This document shows, piece after piece, positions 6,357-13,144 of a DNA stretch of 13,144 bases. The position numbers were made by a program, and so were the translations under genes. Numbering within the stretch: the stretch's first letter is position 1; every line of letters begins with the position of its first letter. The stretch covers positions 1 through 13,144 of the forward strand of contig JBKPAF010000072.1 of assembly GCA_046726275.1 (NCBI GenBank), in the 5' to 3' direction. Below the pieces are notes generated by a model. It was not told where the DNA came from. It saw only the letters and a list, made by a program, of their open reading frames with translations, and did no database searches. Source of the DNA: DASXTW01 sp046726275 (GTDB lineage: Bacteria > Actinomycetota > UBA4738).

Positions 6357-6974
6357 ATGCCGAGGGACCGCGATCTGGACCGTGAGCTCGGAGACGCTAT
6401 CACAGCCGACGTCCACCGCAAGCTCCGCAAGAAGCTCGGCGTTCCCCAGCTCCCCCAAGGCACGGTGACGATCATGTTCACCGACGTCGAAGGATCCACC
6501 GACCTGGTCATGGCCCTGGGCGACGAGCGAGCAAGGTCCATCCTCCGGGCCCACGACGAGGTCGTCCGCAAAGCCATCAAAGCTCACGAAGGAACCGAGG
6601 TGGAGCGGGCCGGCGACAGCTTCATGGCCGCCTTCTCGACCGCGCGACGCGCGGTCGCCTGCGCCCTGGACATCCAGCGCAGCCTCGCCGACGTGCGAAA
6701 GCAGCAAGGCGAGGCATCGGTGCAGGTGCGCATCGGGATGGACACCGGCGAGGTCCTTCCGGAGGAGCAGCGGTACTTCGGATCCACCGTATTCCGGGCG
6801 GCCCGTATCGCAGACCTGGCGCCCGCCGGCCGGGTCCTGGTCTCCGAGCCGACCAAGGTGCTCGCAGCCCAGGTGGGGTTCGAATTCGATGACCTCGGCG
6901 AGCACGAGCTGAAGGGGTTGGGCGCGGGGCACCGGCTGTATGAGGTCACCGCGGGCCCCAACCGCCCGAGCTGA
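6357..6974 (+). CDS. Stand-alone class III nucleotide cyclase domain protein
   Basis: ATG 6357 to TGA 6972-6974, 205 aa, cytoplasmic (no signal or membrane segment). A basic N-terminal helix of about 34 residues precedes the cyclase domain at about 35-200. Metal-binding Asp43 (FTDVEGST) and Asp87 (GDSFM) are present, as are IGMDTGE near 126-132, RAAR ending at Arg150, and the family's usual C-terminal DLGEHELKGLG...LYEV. The Lys that selects ATP in adenylate cyclases is Glu83. The transition-state Asn is Phe146. Activity is therefore uncertain, and substrate cannot be assigned. An upstream in-frame start at 6297 would add 20 residues lacking family similarity and reach into the tRNA flank, so 6357 is preferred. 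Its best local relative is the cyclase domain of the 1039-aa regulator. It converges on holB with a 7-base gap. Confidence 0.9.
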   Translation: MPRDRDLDRELGDAITADVHRKLRKKLGVPQLPQGTVTIMFTDVEGSTDLVMALGDERARSILRAHDEVVRKAIKAHEGTEVERAGDSFMAAFSTARRAVACALDIQRSLADVRKQQGEASVQVRIGMDTGEVLPEEQRYFGSTVFRAARIADLAPAGRVLVSEPTKVLAAQVGFEFDDLGEHELKGLGAGHRLYEVTAGPNRPS

Positions 6975-6981
6975 CGACGCT

Positions 6982-8157
6982 TCAGATAGGGGCGGGGCAG
7001 AGCTCCGCGATCCGGAGGAACAGCCGCTCAAGGACCAATTTCGCGTTCAGGTTGGTCTCGTCGGCCAGGTCCGCCCGAGCCTCCTCCACCGCGCCCCATG
7101 CACGTCCCGCCGCCCACACCGACATGTCCGGACGGTTCACCCGATCCTCTAGGCCGAGGTCCAGATTGATGAGGACGTTGCCCGTACCTCCGCTCCCGGC
7201 AGCAACGACATCGCGCCAGTAGGCGGCCAGCGACAACAGCGACCAGTCCAGAAACTCCCTCTCGGCTCGGCGCAATCGCCGTTCGTGCTGTTCTTCCAGC
7301 CGGCGCACCACGCCGCGGAAGGGATCCTCGGGGCGGCCCCGTTCGTCGATGAACGGCCGGAGCTCCGCCTCGAGCTCCTCCGCGAGACCCGCGCGAAACT
7401 CCTTTGCGGCCGCGGTCAGCCCTTCAGCCGCGGCCAGGGCACCCGACGAGCCTCGCGCAGCGAGCGACGCGGCCTCCAGGGCGGCCTGCCGGAAGGCGAG
7501 CTGTCGTTCGTCCCGGGCGAGCCTCCTCGCCCGTCCCAGGTTCCCGCCGGTCAGGCGACACGCCAATCGGGCCCGCGCTTCGTCCATCCCTTCCGCTAGG
7601 AGGGTCTGGACCACGAAGTCCTCAGACAACGGGGGGAACGCGATCTCCTGACACCGCGAACGAATGGTGTCCGGCAGATCGTCCGGCCGGGCCGAGAGCA
7701 GGATGAAGACGGTGTCGGCAGGTGGCTCCTCCACCACCTTTAACAGGACGTCGGCGGCCTCGACCCTCAGCCGGTCCGCCTGCAGCACGACCATCACCTT
7801 GCGCCCCGGCTCAGGCGGGGTGAGATAGGAGCGGGAGGCGAACCACCGAGCCGTGTTCTGGTCCGAGGCGTCCTTCCCCACCAGGATGTCCGGCCCGCCC
7901 GGCTCGAGCATCAGCATGTTGGGGTGGCTCTCGGCCAAAGCCAGCCGGCAGGCCCTGCAGGTCCCGCATCCGCCTTGCGGGCACAACAGGGCCGCGGCGA
8001 AAGCCCGCATCGCCAGGCGCTTCCCAGACCCTTCGGGGCCCGAGTACAGGTAGGCGTGGTGGGGGTGGCGGATCGCCCGGGCCAGGAAGCCGACGGCATG
8101 ATCCTGGCCCGGGACGTCCCGGATGACCGGAGGAAGAGAGTCCGACGGTTCGATCAC
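6982..8157 (-). CDS. holB: DNA polymerase III delta' subunit (clamp loader)
   Basis: 391 aa from GTG 8157 to TGA 6984-6982. It is the delta' subunit of the clamp-loader complex, which opens the sliding clamp at primed DNA. The AAA+ fold shows Walker A GPEGSGKR at 40-47. A four-Cys zinc module follows (Cys59, 64, 67, 70; CPQGGCGTCRAC). Next come VMVVLQADRL at 121-130, KVVEEPP near 140-146, and the arginine-finger motif SRC at 167-169. The C-terminal 200 residues are helical, with no strong motif. The GTG start overlaps the TGA of the upstream MFS-tmk gene as GTGA, so translation is probably coupled. Walker B lacks the usual acidic pair, which is common in delta' proteins and suggests weak or no ATP hydrolysis. 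Confidence 0.93.
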   Translation of the reverse strand: MIEPSDSLPPVIRDVPGQDHAVGFLARAIRHPHHAYLYSGPEGSGKRLAMRAFAAALLCPQGGCGTCRACRLALAESHPNMLMLEPGGPDILVGKDASDQNTARWFASRSYLTPPEPGRKVMVVLQADRLRVEAADVLLKVVEEPPADTVFILLSARPDDLPDTIRSRCQEIAFPPLSEDFVVQTLLAEGMDEARARLACRLTGGNLGRARRLARDERQLAFRQAALEAASLAARGSSGALAAAEGLTAAAKEFRAGLAEELEAELRPFIDERGRPEDPFRGVVRRLEEQHERRLRRAEREFLDWSLLSLAAYWRDVVAAGSGGTGNVLINLDLGLEDRVNRPDMSVWAAGRAWGAVEEARADLADETNLNAKLVLERLFLRIAELCPAPI

Positions 8158-10220
8158 GTCGGTCCTCCCCGCTCCTTCGAGCCAAGGTCGGCGGCGGGCC
8201 CAAGCACACGGTCCAGGCTGTCCTGCACCCGCTCGTGGACCTCCTCGGGGGTGCCGCCCGCATCCACGACGGCGAATCGATCGGGGTGCTCCTCGGCGAT
8301 CCTCAAGTACGCGTCGGCCACCTTCGCGTGGAAGGCGAGCTCCTCGCCCTCGAAACGGTCAGGGTTTCCTCCCGTGCGGCGAAGCCCTTCTTCGGGCTCG
8401 ATGTGCAGGAGCACGACCAGGTCCGCGAACAGACCATCGGTGGCCCACGCGTTCAGGGTCAGGATGTCCTGCTCCCCCACCCCACGGGCGAAGCCCTGAT
8501 AGGCGACCGACGAGTCCACGAATCGATCGCACAGGACCACCTTGCCCTCGTCGAGGGCAGGCCGAATGACGGTCGAGACCAGCTGCGTCCTGGCTGCAGC
8601 GAACACGAGGGCCTCGGCACGGGGATGCACCTTCCCCGCCGCGGGATCGAGGATGACCTCCCGAAGTCGGTCGCCGAAGCCCGTTCCACCGGGCTCCCGG
8701 GTGACGACCACGTCCCGGCCCTTCGACTGGACGTAGCGCCGAGCGAGCTCGATCTGGGTCCCCTTGCCGGCTCCTTCGACCCCCTCGAACACGACCAATA
8801 TGCCCCGGCCCTCGGGCTTCCGGAGCTGTGGGAGCAGCGAGAGCGGCCGGGGCCTGGCCAGACGGCCCCTCTTCAACCCGCCACGGGAGAACAGAGCCGC
8901 CATGACAACCAACACGCTCCCGAGCCACAGCGAGATCCGAGTCCCGGAGAGATCGATCGATCGTCCGCCCAGATGCAGCGTGTGGGGACCGATGGCCGCG
9001 GCCACTGATGGAAACGTTACCAGCGCCAGGAACAGAACCATGCGAGCCGAGACGGTGAGGGTAGCGAAGGTCCGACCGCGGTACTCGTCGGTCACGTTCT
9101 CCTGGAGCATGGTGTACCCGGTGACCCACGCCAGGCCGACCCCGATCCCCATCGGCACGGTGAACAGTGCGGCCAGGGCGATCGTGGGCATCGCCGCCAA
9201 CACGAACAGGGACCCAGCGGCGCCGAGCATCGCCGCCATGAACACCTTTTCCCTGTCGAAGAACCGGGTAAGCAGGCCCATCAGCCCCAGTCCGGCGCCC
9301 ATACCGATGCCAAACGCCGTGATCAGGATCCCGAACCCAGTCGCACCGGCGTTCACGGAGAAGCGGGCGAACACGGGCCCGAGCGAGATGACCGCCCCGA
9401 CGCCCGCGAAAGCCGTGACGATGGCAATGGTCATGGCCCGGACCAGGGTGTGCTGGCTGAGGAACCGGTACCCCGCCTGCACGTCCTGGAGGGCGGAGCG
9501 GAAGGTGAGCTTCGGCCTGAGGGTCTCCTGCGCCCCGGTCCCAGTGCGGGGACGCAGGTCCAGGCCCCATACCATCCGCGCGGAGAAGAAGAAGGTGAAG
9601 GCGTCGAGCCACAGCGCGAGGAACTCCGGGTGGTTCCCCAAGTAGCTGACCTTGGAGCCGATGGCTACGGACAGCGCGGCCAGGCCCGTGTAAACCGAAG
9701 CCCCCAGCGGAAGCGTGCCATACGTGGTGATCAGACCGATCGAGTTGGCGTTGGAGAGCTGTCGGCGCGGCACGAGGTTGGGGACGCTGGCGTCCTTGGC
9801 CGGGGTCCACAGGAGGGACAGGCACTCGATGAAGAACGAGAACAGAAAGATCAGCCACAGGCTCGGGAGGAACGGCATCGCCGCGTACATGACTCCCCGA
9901 GGGATGTCGGCCGCGACCATCAGCTTGCGGCGGTCGAACCGGTCGGCGAACACGCCGGCGAACGGGCCGAACAACACCGAAGGCAGGAGCCTGGCCAGCA
10001 TCACGCCCGCCACCGCCAATGGAGCGAATCGCTCGCTTCCCAGGCGAGTGACCAGCGAGGCGACCGCAACGAACCCCACCCAGTCCCCCAGCGAGGAGAC
10101 CAGCATCGCCTTCCACAGCCGGGAAAACGAGGGGTGAGTCAGGAGATCCTTGAGAGTGGCCGGCCGGGTGCCCCGAAGGGCTGCGATCTCTTCGGCGGTC
10201 TGCGCGGCCCTGCTGGCCAT
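8154..10220 (-). CDS. tmk: Fused MFS-type transporter and thymidylate kinase
   Basis: 688 aa from ATG 10220 to TGA 8156-8154. The same frame is open upstream to 10694, but that part is the antisense-free shadow of topA. ATG 10220 overlaps the topA stop as TGATG. Residues about 25-440 are a major facilitator superfamily module with roughly 10-12 hydrophobic segments. It carries FAGVFADRFDRRK and later DEYRGRTFA, resembling drug or siderophore exporters (MFS_3/EntS type). A linker rich in Arg and Pro (about 445-470) leads to thymidylate kinase at about 471-688. Kinase motifs are P-loop FEGVEGAGKGTQ, TREPGGTGFGDRLRE, CDRFVDSSVAYQG and a Lid with RRTGGNPDRFE. It phosphorylates dTMP to dTDP for DNA synthesis. 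No internal start with a ribosome-binding site is seen before the kinase, so a fused product is likely. Such fusions are, to my knowledge, known in other actinobacteria. What the transporter part moves is unknown. Confidence 0.92.
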   Translation of the reverse strand: MASRAAQTAEEIAALRGTRPATLKDLLTHPSFSRLWKAMLVSSLGDWVGFVAVASLVTRLGSERFAPLAVAGVMLARLLPSVLFGPFAGVFADRFDRRKLMVAADIPRGVMYAAMPFLPSLWLIFLFSFFIECLSLLWTPAKDASVPNLVPRRQLSNANSIGLITTYGTLPLGASVYTGLAALSVAIGSKVSYLGNHPEFLALWLDAFTFFFSARMVWGLDLRPRTGTGAQETLRPKLTFRSALQDVQAGYRFLSQHTLVRAMTIAIVTAFAGVGAVISLGPVFARFSVNAGATGFGILITAFGIGMGAGLGLMGLLTRFFDREKVFMAAMLGAAGSLFVLAAMPTIALAALFTVPMGIGVGLAWVTGYTMLQENVTDEYRGRTFATLTVSARMVLFLALVTFPSVAAAIGPHTLHLGGRSIDLSGTRISLWLGSVLVVMAALFSRGGLKRGRLARPRPLSLLPQLRKPEGRGILVVFEGVEGAGKGTQIELARRYVQSKGRDVVVTREPGGTGFGDRLREVILDPAAGKVHPRAEALVFAAARTQLVSTVIRPALDEGKVVLCDRFVDSSVAYQGFARGVGEQDILTLNAWATDGLFADLVVLLHIEPEEGLRRTGGNPDRFEGEELAFHAKVADAYLRIAEEHPDRFAVVDAGGTPEEVHERVQDSLDRVLGPAADLGSKERGGPT

Positions 10221-12649
10221 CAGGCCGTTCGCTTGGCCTTCGGTCGAGAGCTCTGTGCGGACCCCGATCTCGGGCTTTTGGCCGATCCCTTCTTCCCGGT
10301 CCGGCCACCCGAGCGAGGCTTCCCTCGGCTCCTGGGGACCAGCGCCTTGGCCTCCTCCTCCGAGAGCTCGTTCCCCTCCGAGTCCCAGGCCCGGCCACAG
10401 CCCGTGCACCGGCGAGCGCCACCTCGGGCCTCCACCACCAGACCCTGGCAGGCCGGGCACGGCTCCGAGAGAGGCCTTTGATTCAGGGAGAAGTCGCAGT
10501 CCGGGTAGCGGCTGCACGAGTAGAAGGTCCCGAAGCGGCCTCGCCGCTCCAGGAGCTCGCCTTGCTTGCACTTCGGGCAGGTGACTCCGGTCGTCTTCGG
10601 CTCTTCCTTCTTTATGTATCTGCACTCGGGATACCCCGAGCACCCCACGAATGGGCCGAACCGCCCCTTCCGCTCCACCAGCGGCCGCCCGCATTCCGGG
10701 CAGTTCTCACCGGTCGGCTTGGGCGGTTCGGGCGCCTGCCCGTTCCCTTCGATGGGGCGGGTGTACCTGCACTCGGGGTAGTTCCCGCAGCCGATGAAAT
10801 ACCCGTACCGGCCGAGCTTCTTCTCCAGGTGCGCCGGCTCCCGTCCCTCCTCGGGGCACAGGGGACACATCTCGGGAAGGACGACCACGGGCGGCTGGAT
10901 CTTTCCCTTGGCCCGTTCGATGTCTTCGTGGAAAGGCTCGTAGAACTCCCGGAGGACCGCCACCCAGGCAGCCTTCCCCTCGGCGATGTCGTCGAGCTCT
11001 TCCTCCATCCGAGCGGTGAACCCCACCTCCACGATGTCGCCGAAGTGCTCCACGAGGATGTCCGTCACGACGATCCCGATCTCCTCGGGAAAGAAGCGTC
11101 TGTCCTCGAGGTGAACGTATCCGCGGTCCAGCAGCGTGGCAATGGTCGGCGCGTAGGTGGACGGGCGTCCGATCCCGTATTCCTCGAGCGTTTTCACGAG
11201 GCTCGCCTCGCTGTATCGCGGCGGGGGCTGGGTGAAGTGCTGCTCGGGGAGCAGCTCCAGGAGTCGCAGGGTCTGCTCGGCCGAGAGCGAGGGAAGCTGG
11301 GCCTCGGCGTCCTCGTCGGCCGCGTCGTCCCGGCCCTCGAAGTACACGCGACGAAAGCCATCGAACTTCAGGGTCTGACCGGTCGCGCGCAGGCCATACG
11401 TGGGACCCTCTGAGGGCTTCGCCTCGATGTCCACCGAGACCTGGTCGAATCGCGCCTCGGCCATCTGCGAAGCCACGGTGCGCTGCCAGATCAAGCGGTA
11501 CAGCCGTGCCTGATTCGGATCCAGGACGGCCTGGAGGTCATCCGGGTGCCGGGCGGCACCCGTTGGGCGGATGGCCTCATGCGCTTCCTGAGCCCCCCGT
11601 TGCTTCTTGCGGTACCGTCGCGGCTCCGCCAGCGCGTACTCAGAACCGTAAAGCTGCTTGACGACCTGGGAGAGCTCCGAGAGCGCCTGTTCCGAAATGT
11701 TGACCGAGTCCGTCCTCATATAAGTGATGAGCCCCACTTGGCCCTCGCTTGGGACGTTCACGCCCTCGTAGAGTCGCTGCGCCACCTGCATCGTCTTCCG
11801 GGCAGAGAAGCCCAGCTTTCGGGCCGCCTCCTGCTGCAAGGTCGACGTGGTGAAGGGGGCGGCTGGAGAGCGCTTGACCTCGCGCTGTCGCACCTCGAGC
11901 ACTCTGTACGCGGCCTCGCGTAGGCGGGCGACGTGCTGCTCGGCCTCTTCGTGGGTGGACAGGACCATGCCCTTCTTGTCCGGAGAGGCTGCCAGCTTCT
12001 CGTCGCCAATCTGATTGAGCCGGGCCAGGAAGGCCTGGTCGTCTCCATCCGGGGAGAGGCGGGCGTCGACGCTCCAGTACTCCTGGGGGACGAAGGCTTC
12101 GATCTCCCGCTCACGGTCCACGATGAGGCGCAGCGCCACGGACTGGACCCGCCCCGCGGACAGCTCCCATCGCTTGAGGCCTTTCTGAAGCAGCGGGGAC
12201 AACTCGTAGCCGACTAGTCGATCCATGATCCTGCGAGCCTGTTGCGCGTCCACCAGATCGAAGTCGATCCGGCGCGGCTGCTGGAACGCCTGCTGAACCG
12301 CGTCCTTGGTGATCTCCGTGAACGTGACCCGGTTGGCGGCGCGGGGGTCGGCGCCGATGGACTCGGCGACGTGCCACGCGATGGCCTCGCCTTCTCGGTC
12401 GAAGTCGGTAGCCAGCCACAACCCAGCGGCTCGCTTGTACGCCCGCTTGAGCTGGGTCACGGTGTTCTTCTTCTGCTCGAGGACGACGTACTCAGGACGG
12501 AACCCGTCCTCTACCTCGACTCCCATGCCCTTCTCGGGCAGATCGCGGACGTGGCCCTTGCTGGCCGTGACGGAGTAGTCGGAGCCCAGGTATCGCTCCA
12601 GGGTCTTCGCCTTCGTTGGCGACTCCACGATCACCAGTTGTTTTGCCAT
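10220..12649 (-). CDS. topA: DNA topoisomerase I (type IA)
   Basis: 809 aa from ATG 12649 to TGA 10222-10220. It relaxes negative supercoils by transient single-strand cleavage. The N-terminus MAKQLVIVESPTKAKTLERY carries the Toprim Glu9, and TDFDREGEAIAWH near 81-93 carries the metal-binding Asp pair. The active-site Tyr310 lies in GLITYMRTDS. After the core come four Cys4 zinc modules at about 595-629, 650-678, 691-718 and 731-755. A Lys/Arg/Ser-rich tail of about 38 residues ends the protein. Such basic tails aid DNA binding and processivity in actinobacterial TopA. A start at 12709 is open but adds 20 residues not typical of the family. No strong ribosome-binding site precedes ATG 12649. 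It is the first gene of the operon topA > MFS-tmk > holB. Confidence 0.96.
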   Translation of the reverse strand: MAKQLVIVESPTKAKTLERYLGSDYSVTASKGHVRDLPEKGMGVEVEDGFRPEYVVLEQKKNTVTQLKRAYKRAAGLWLATDFDREGEAIAWHVAESIGADPRAANRVTFTEITKDAVQQAFQQPRRIDFDLVDAQQARRIMDRLVGYELSPLLQKGLKRWELSAGRVQSVALRLIVDREREIEAFVPQEYWSVDARLSPDGDDQAFLARLNQIGDEKLAASPDKKGMVLSTHEEAEQHVARLREAAYRVLEVRQREVKRSPAAPFTTSTLQQEAARKLGFSARKTMQVAQRLYEGVNVPSEGQVGLITYMRTDSVNISEQALSELSQVVKQLYGSEYALAEPRRYRKKQRGAQEAHEAIRPTGAARHPDDLQAVLDPNQARLYRLIWQRTVASQMAEARFDQVSVDIEAKPSEGPTYGLRATGQTLKFDGFRRVYFEGRDDAADEDAEAQLPSLSAEQTLRLLELLPEQHFTQPPPRYSEASLVKTLEEYGIGRPSTYAPTIATLLDRGYVHLEDRRFFPEEIGIVVTDILVEHFGDIVEVGFTARMEEELDDIAEGKAAWVAVLREFYEPFHEDIERAKGKIQPPVVVLPEMCPLCPEEGREPAHLEKKLGRYGYFIGCGNYPECRYTRPIEGNGQAPEPPKPTGENCPECGRPLVERKGRFGPFVGCSGYPECRYIKKEEPKTTGVTCPKCKQGELLERRGRFGTFYSCSRYPDCDFSLNQRPLSEPCPACQGLVVEARGGARRCTGCGRAWDSEGNELSEEEAKALVPRSRGKPRSGGRTGKKGSAKSPRSGSAQSSRPKAKRTA

Positions 12650-12923
12650 GCTCAGTTCTACTCGTTCGTCGGGGGGAATCCGTGCTGGATGCGTGTCACT
12701 GTACGCCATGCCGGGACGATCCCGACTTTTGCGCTCTCCATGCGCACTCTGTGCCCATCAGGCCAAGTATCTCGGCCGGGAACGCCAAAAGTTGAACGCT
12801 CTTCGTCATCGGGTTGTTCCCGAACCCGGGGGATTCGATTCCCCGCGCACCCGAGCGCTCCGTGCCCTCAACCCGGTAGGCTCGGCCACCGCCCGGGACG
12901 GATGACCTAGAAGGACGAAGCTC
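12650..12923. promoter_or_regulatory. Divergent intergenic region between topA and the DedA gene
   Basis: These 274 bases must hold the promoters of both divergent genes, but I see no convincing -35/-10 pair. On the minus strand TACAGT, shortly upstream of topA, could be a -10 element. A weak 5-bp hairpin lies at 12712-12724. Bases about 12811-12847 resemble tRNA anticodon and T arms but do not complete a tRNA fold. Confidence 0.3.
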
Positions 12924-13144
12924 GTGGAGGACTTCATCAGGGTGGCCATCGAGGACTATGGCTACCTGGCCATCTTCGTTCTCATGGTCCTCGAGTCCGC
13001 CTGCATCCCCATCCCCAGCGAGATCACCATGCTGGTCGGTGGGGCGGCGGCCAACGCCACCTTCGCCTCGAGTCTCCCCGGGAGCACGCCTCCCCTGAAA
13101 TTCCTCCTGGTCGGCCTGGTGGGAACCCTCGGGAACCTCGTAGG
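12924..13144 (+). CDS. DedA-family membrane protein (3' partial)
   Basis: GTG 12924 is preceded by AAGGA at 12911-12915, a suitable ribosome-binding site, and the frame stays open to the window edge (73 residues). The start VEDFIRVAIEDYGYLAIFVL leads to ESACIPIPSEITMLVGG, the conserved N-terminal signature of the DedA/SNARE-associated family (acidic Glu and the P-x-P-S-E turn). A second hydrophobic segment, FLLVGLVGTLGNLVG, follows near the edge. DedA proteins are inner-membrane proteins linked to lipid-carrier flipping and envelope homeostasis; some flip undecaprenyl phosphate. The gene is divergent from topA. Its exact substrate cannot be told from this fragment. Confidence 0.9.
   Translation, partial: MEDFIRVAIEDYGYLAIFVLMVLESACIPIPSEITMLVGGAAANATFASSLPGSTPPLKFLLVGLVGTLGNLV

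Noticed and set aside
6975..6981. Search for a terminator between the convergent cyclase and holB genes
   Set aside because: The gap is 7 bases and no inverted repeat is visible across the two gene ends.
8764..9645. 293-residue plus-strand open frame opposite MFS-tmk
   Set aside because: Antisense of membrane-segment coding sequence; no motifs, and both neighbouring genes read the other way.
8359..10422. 687-residue open frame on the minus strand overlapping MFS-tmk and topA
   Set aside because: It is an out-of-frame shadow with Arg/Gly/Pro-rich composition and no domain motifs; GC-rich genes often leave such long open frames.
10221..10694. Upstream extension of the MFS-tmk frame by 158 codons
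   Set aside because: It lies inside topA's zinc-finger region, on the same strand in another frame, and has low-complexity Gly/Arg/Pro content. ATG 10220 gives the proper MFS N-terminus.
12712..12724. Hairpin CGGGA-CGA-TCCCG followed by ACTTTT
   Set aside because: Only 5 bp, lies in the 5' flank of topA, and no plus-strand gene ends before it; not a credible terminator.

Overview
The window is uniformly GC-rich and carries an actinobacterial replication gene block (topA, then an MFS-thymidylate kinase fusion, then holB). With strong GC3 bias, GTG/TTG starts and class III cyclases fused to STAND ATPases, this suggests an actinobacterium or close relative, possibly one of the deep or uncultured lineages. 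No species can be named from the sequence alone.

Left part (1-6290). The end of a plus-strand gene is closed by a strong GC-rich hairpin terminator. Next comes a decayed copy of a tRNA-Thr(CGT) gene, on the same strand as the intact tRNA-Thr(CGT) at 6211-6286. The 3' halves of the two tRNAs match at 42 of 49 aligned positions. A broken tyrosine-recombinase C-terminus lies 28 bases from the intact tRNA's 3' end. I read 163-6260 as the remains of an element that integrated into tRNA-Thr. Inside it lie an orphan C-terminal domain of a large ATPase/regulator family, a frameshifted secreted protein, one large intact open reading frame (cyclase-STAND ATPase-TPR regulator, about 1039 aa), a 115-aa unknown protein partly overlapping it, and a row of small minus-strand genes with zinc-finger motifs. 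At least two of these small genes need frameshifts to read through.

Right part (6290-13144). This part is intact and tightly packed. A 205-aa stand-alone class III cyclase domain on the plus strand ends 7 bases from the end of holB, which is on the minus strand. The minus-strand operon topA > MFS-tmk > holB has overlapping stop and start codons at both junctions (TGATG and GTGA). It supplies DNA topoisomerase I, dTMP kinase joined to a membrane transporter, and the clamp-loader delta' subunit. Divergent from topA, a DedA-family membrane protein begins and runs off the window.

The most interesting points are the decayed tRNA-Thr element with its small zinc-finger gene set, two non-canonical nucleotide cyclases about 2 kb apart that both lack the catalytic Asn, and the MFS-thymidylate kinase fusion. 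I saw no CRISPR array and no intact insertion sequence.
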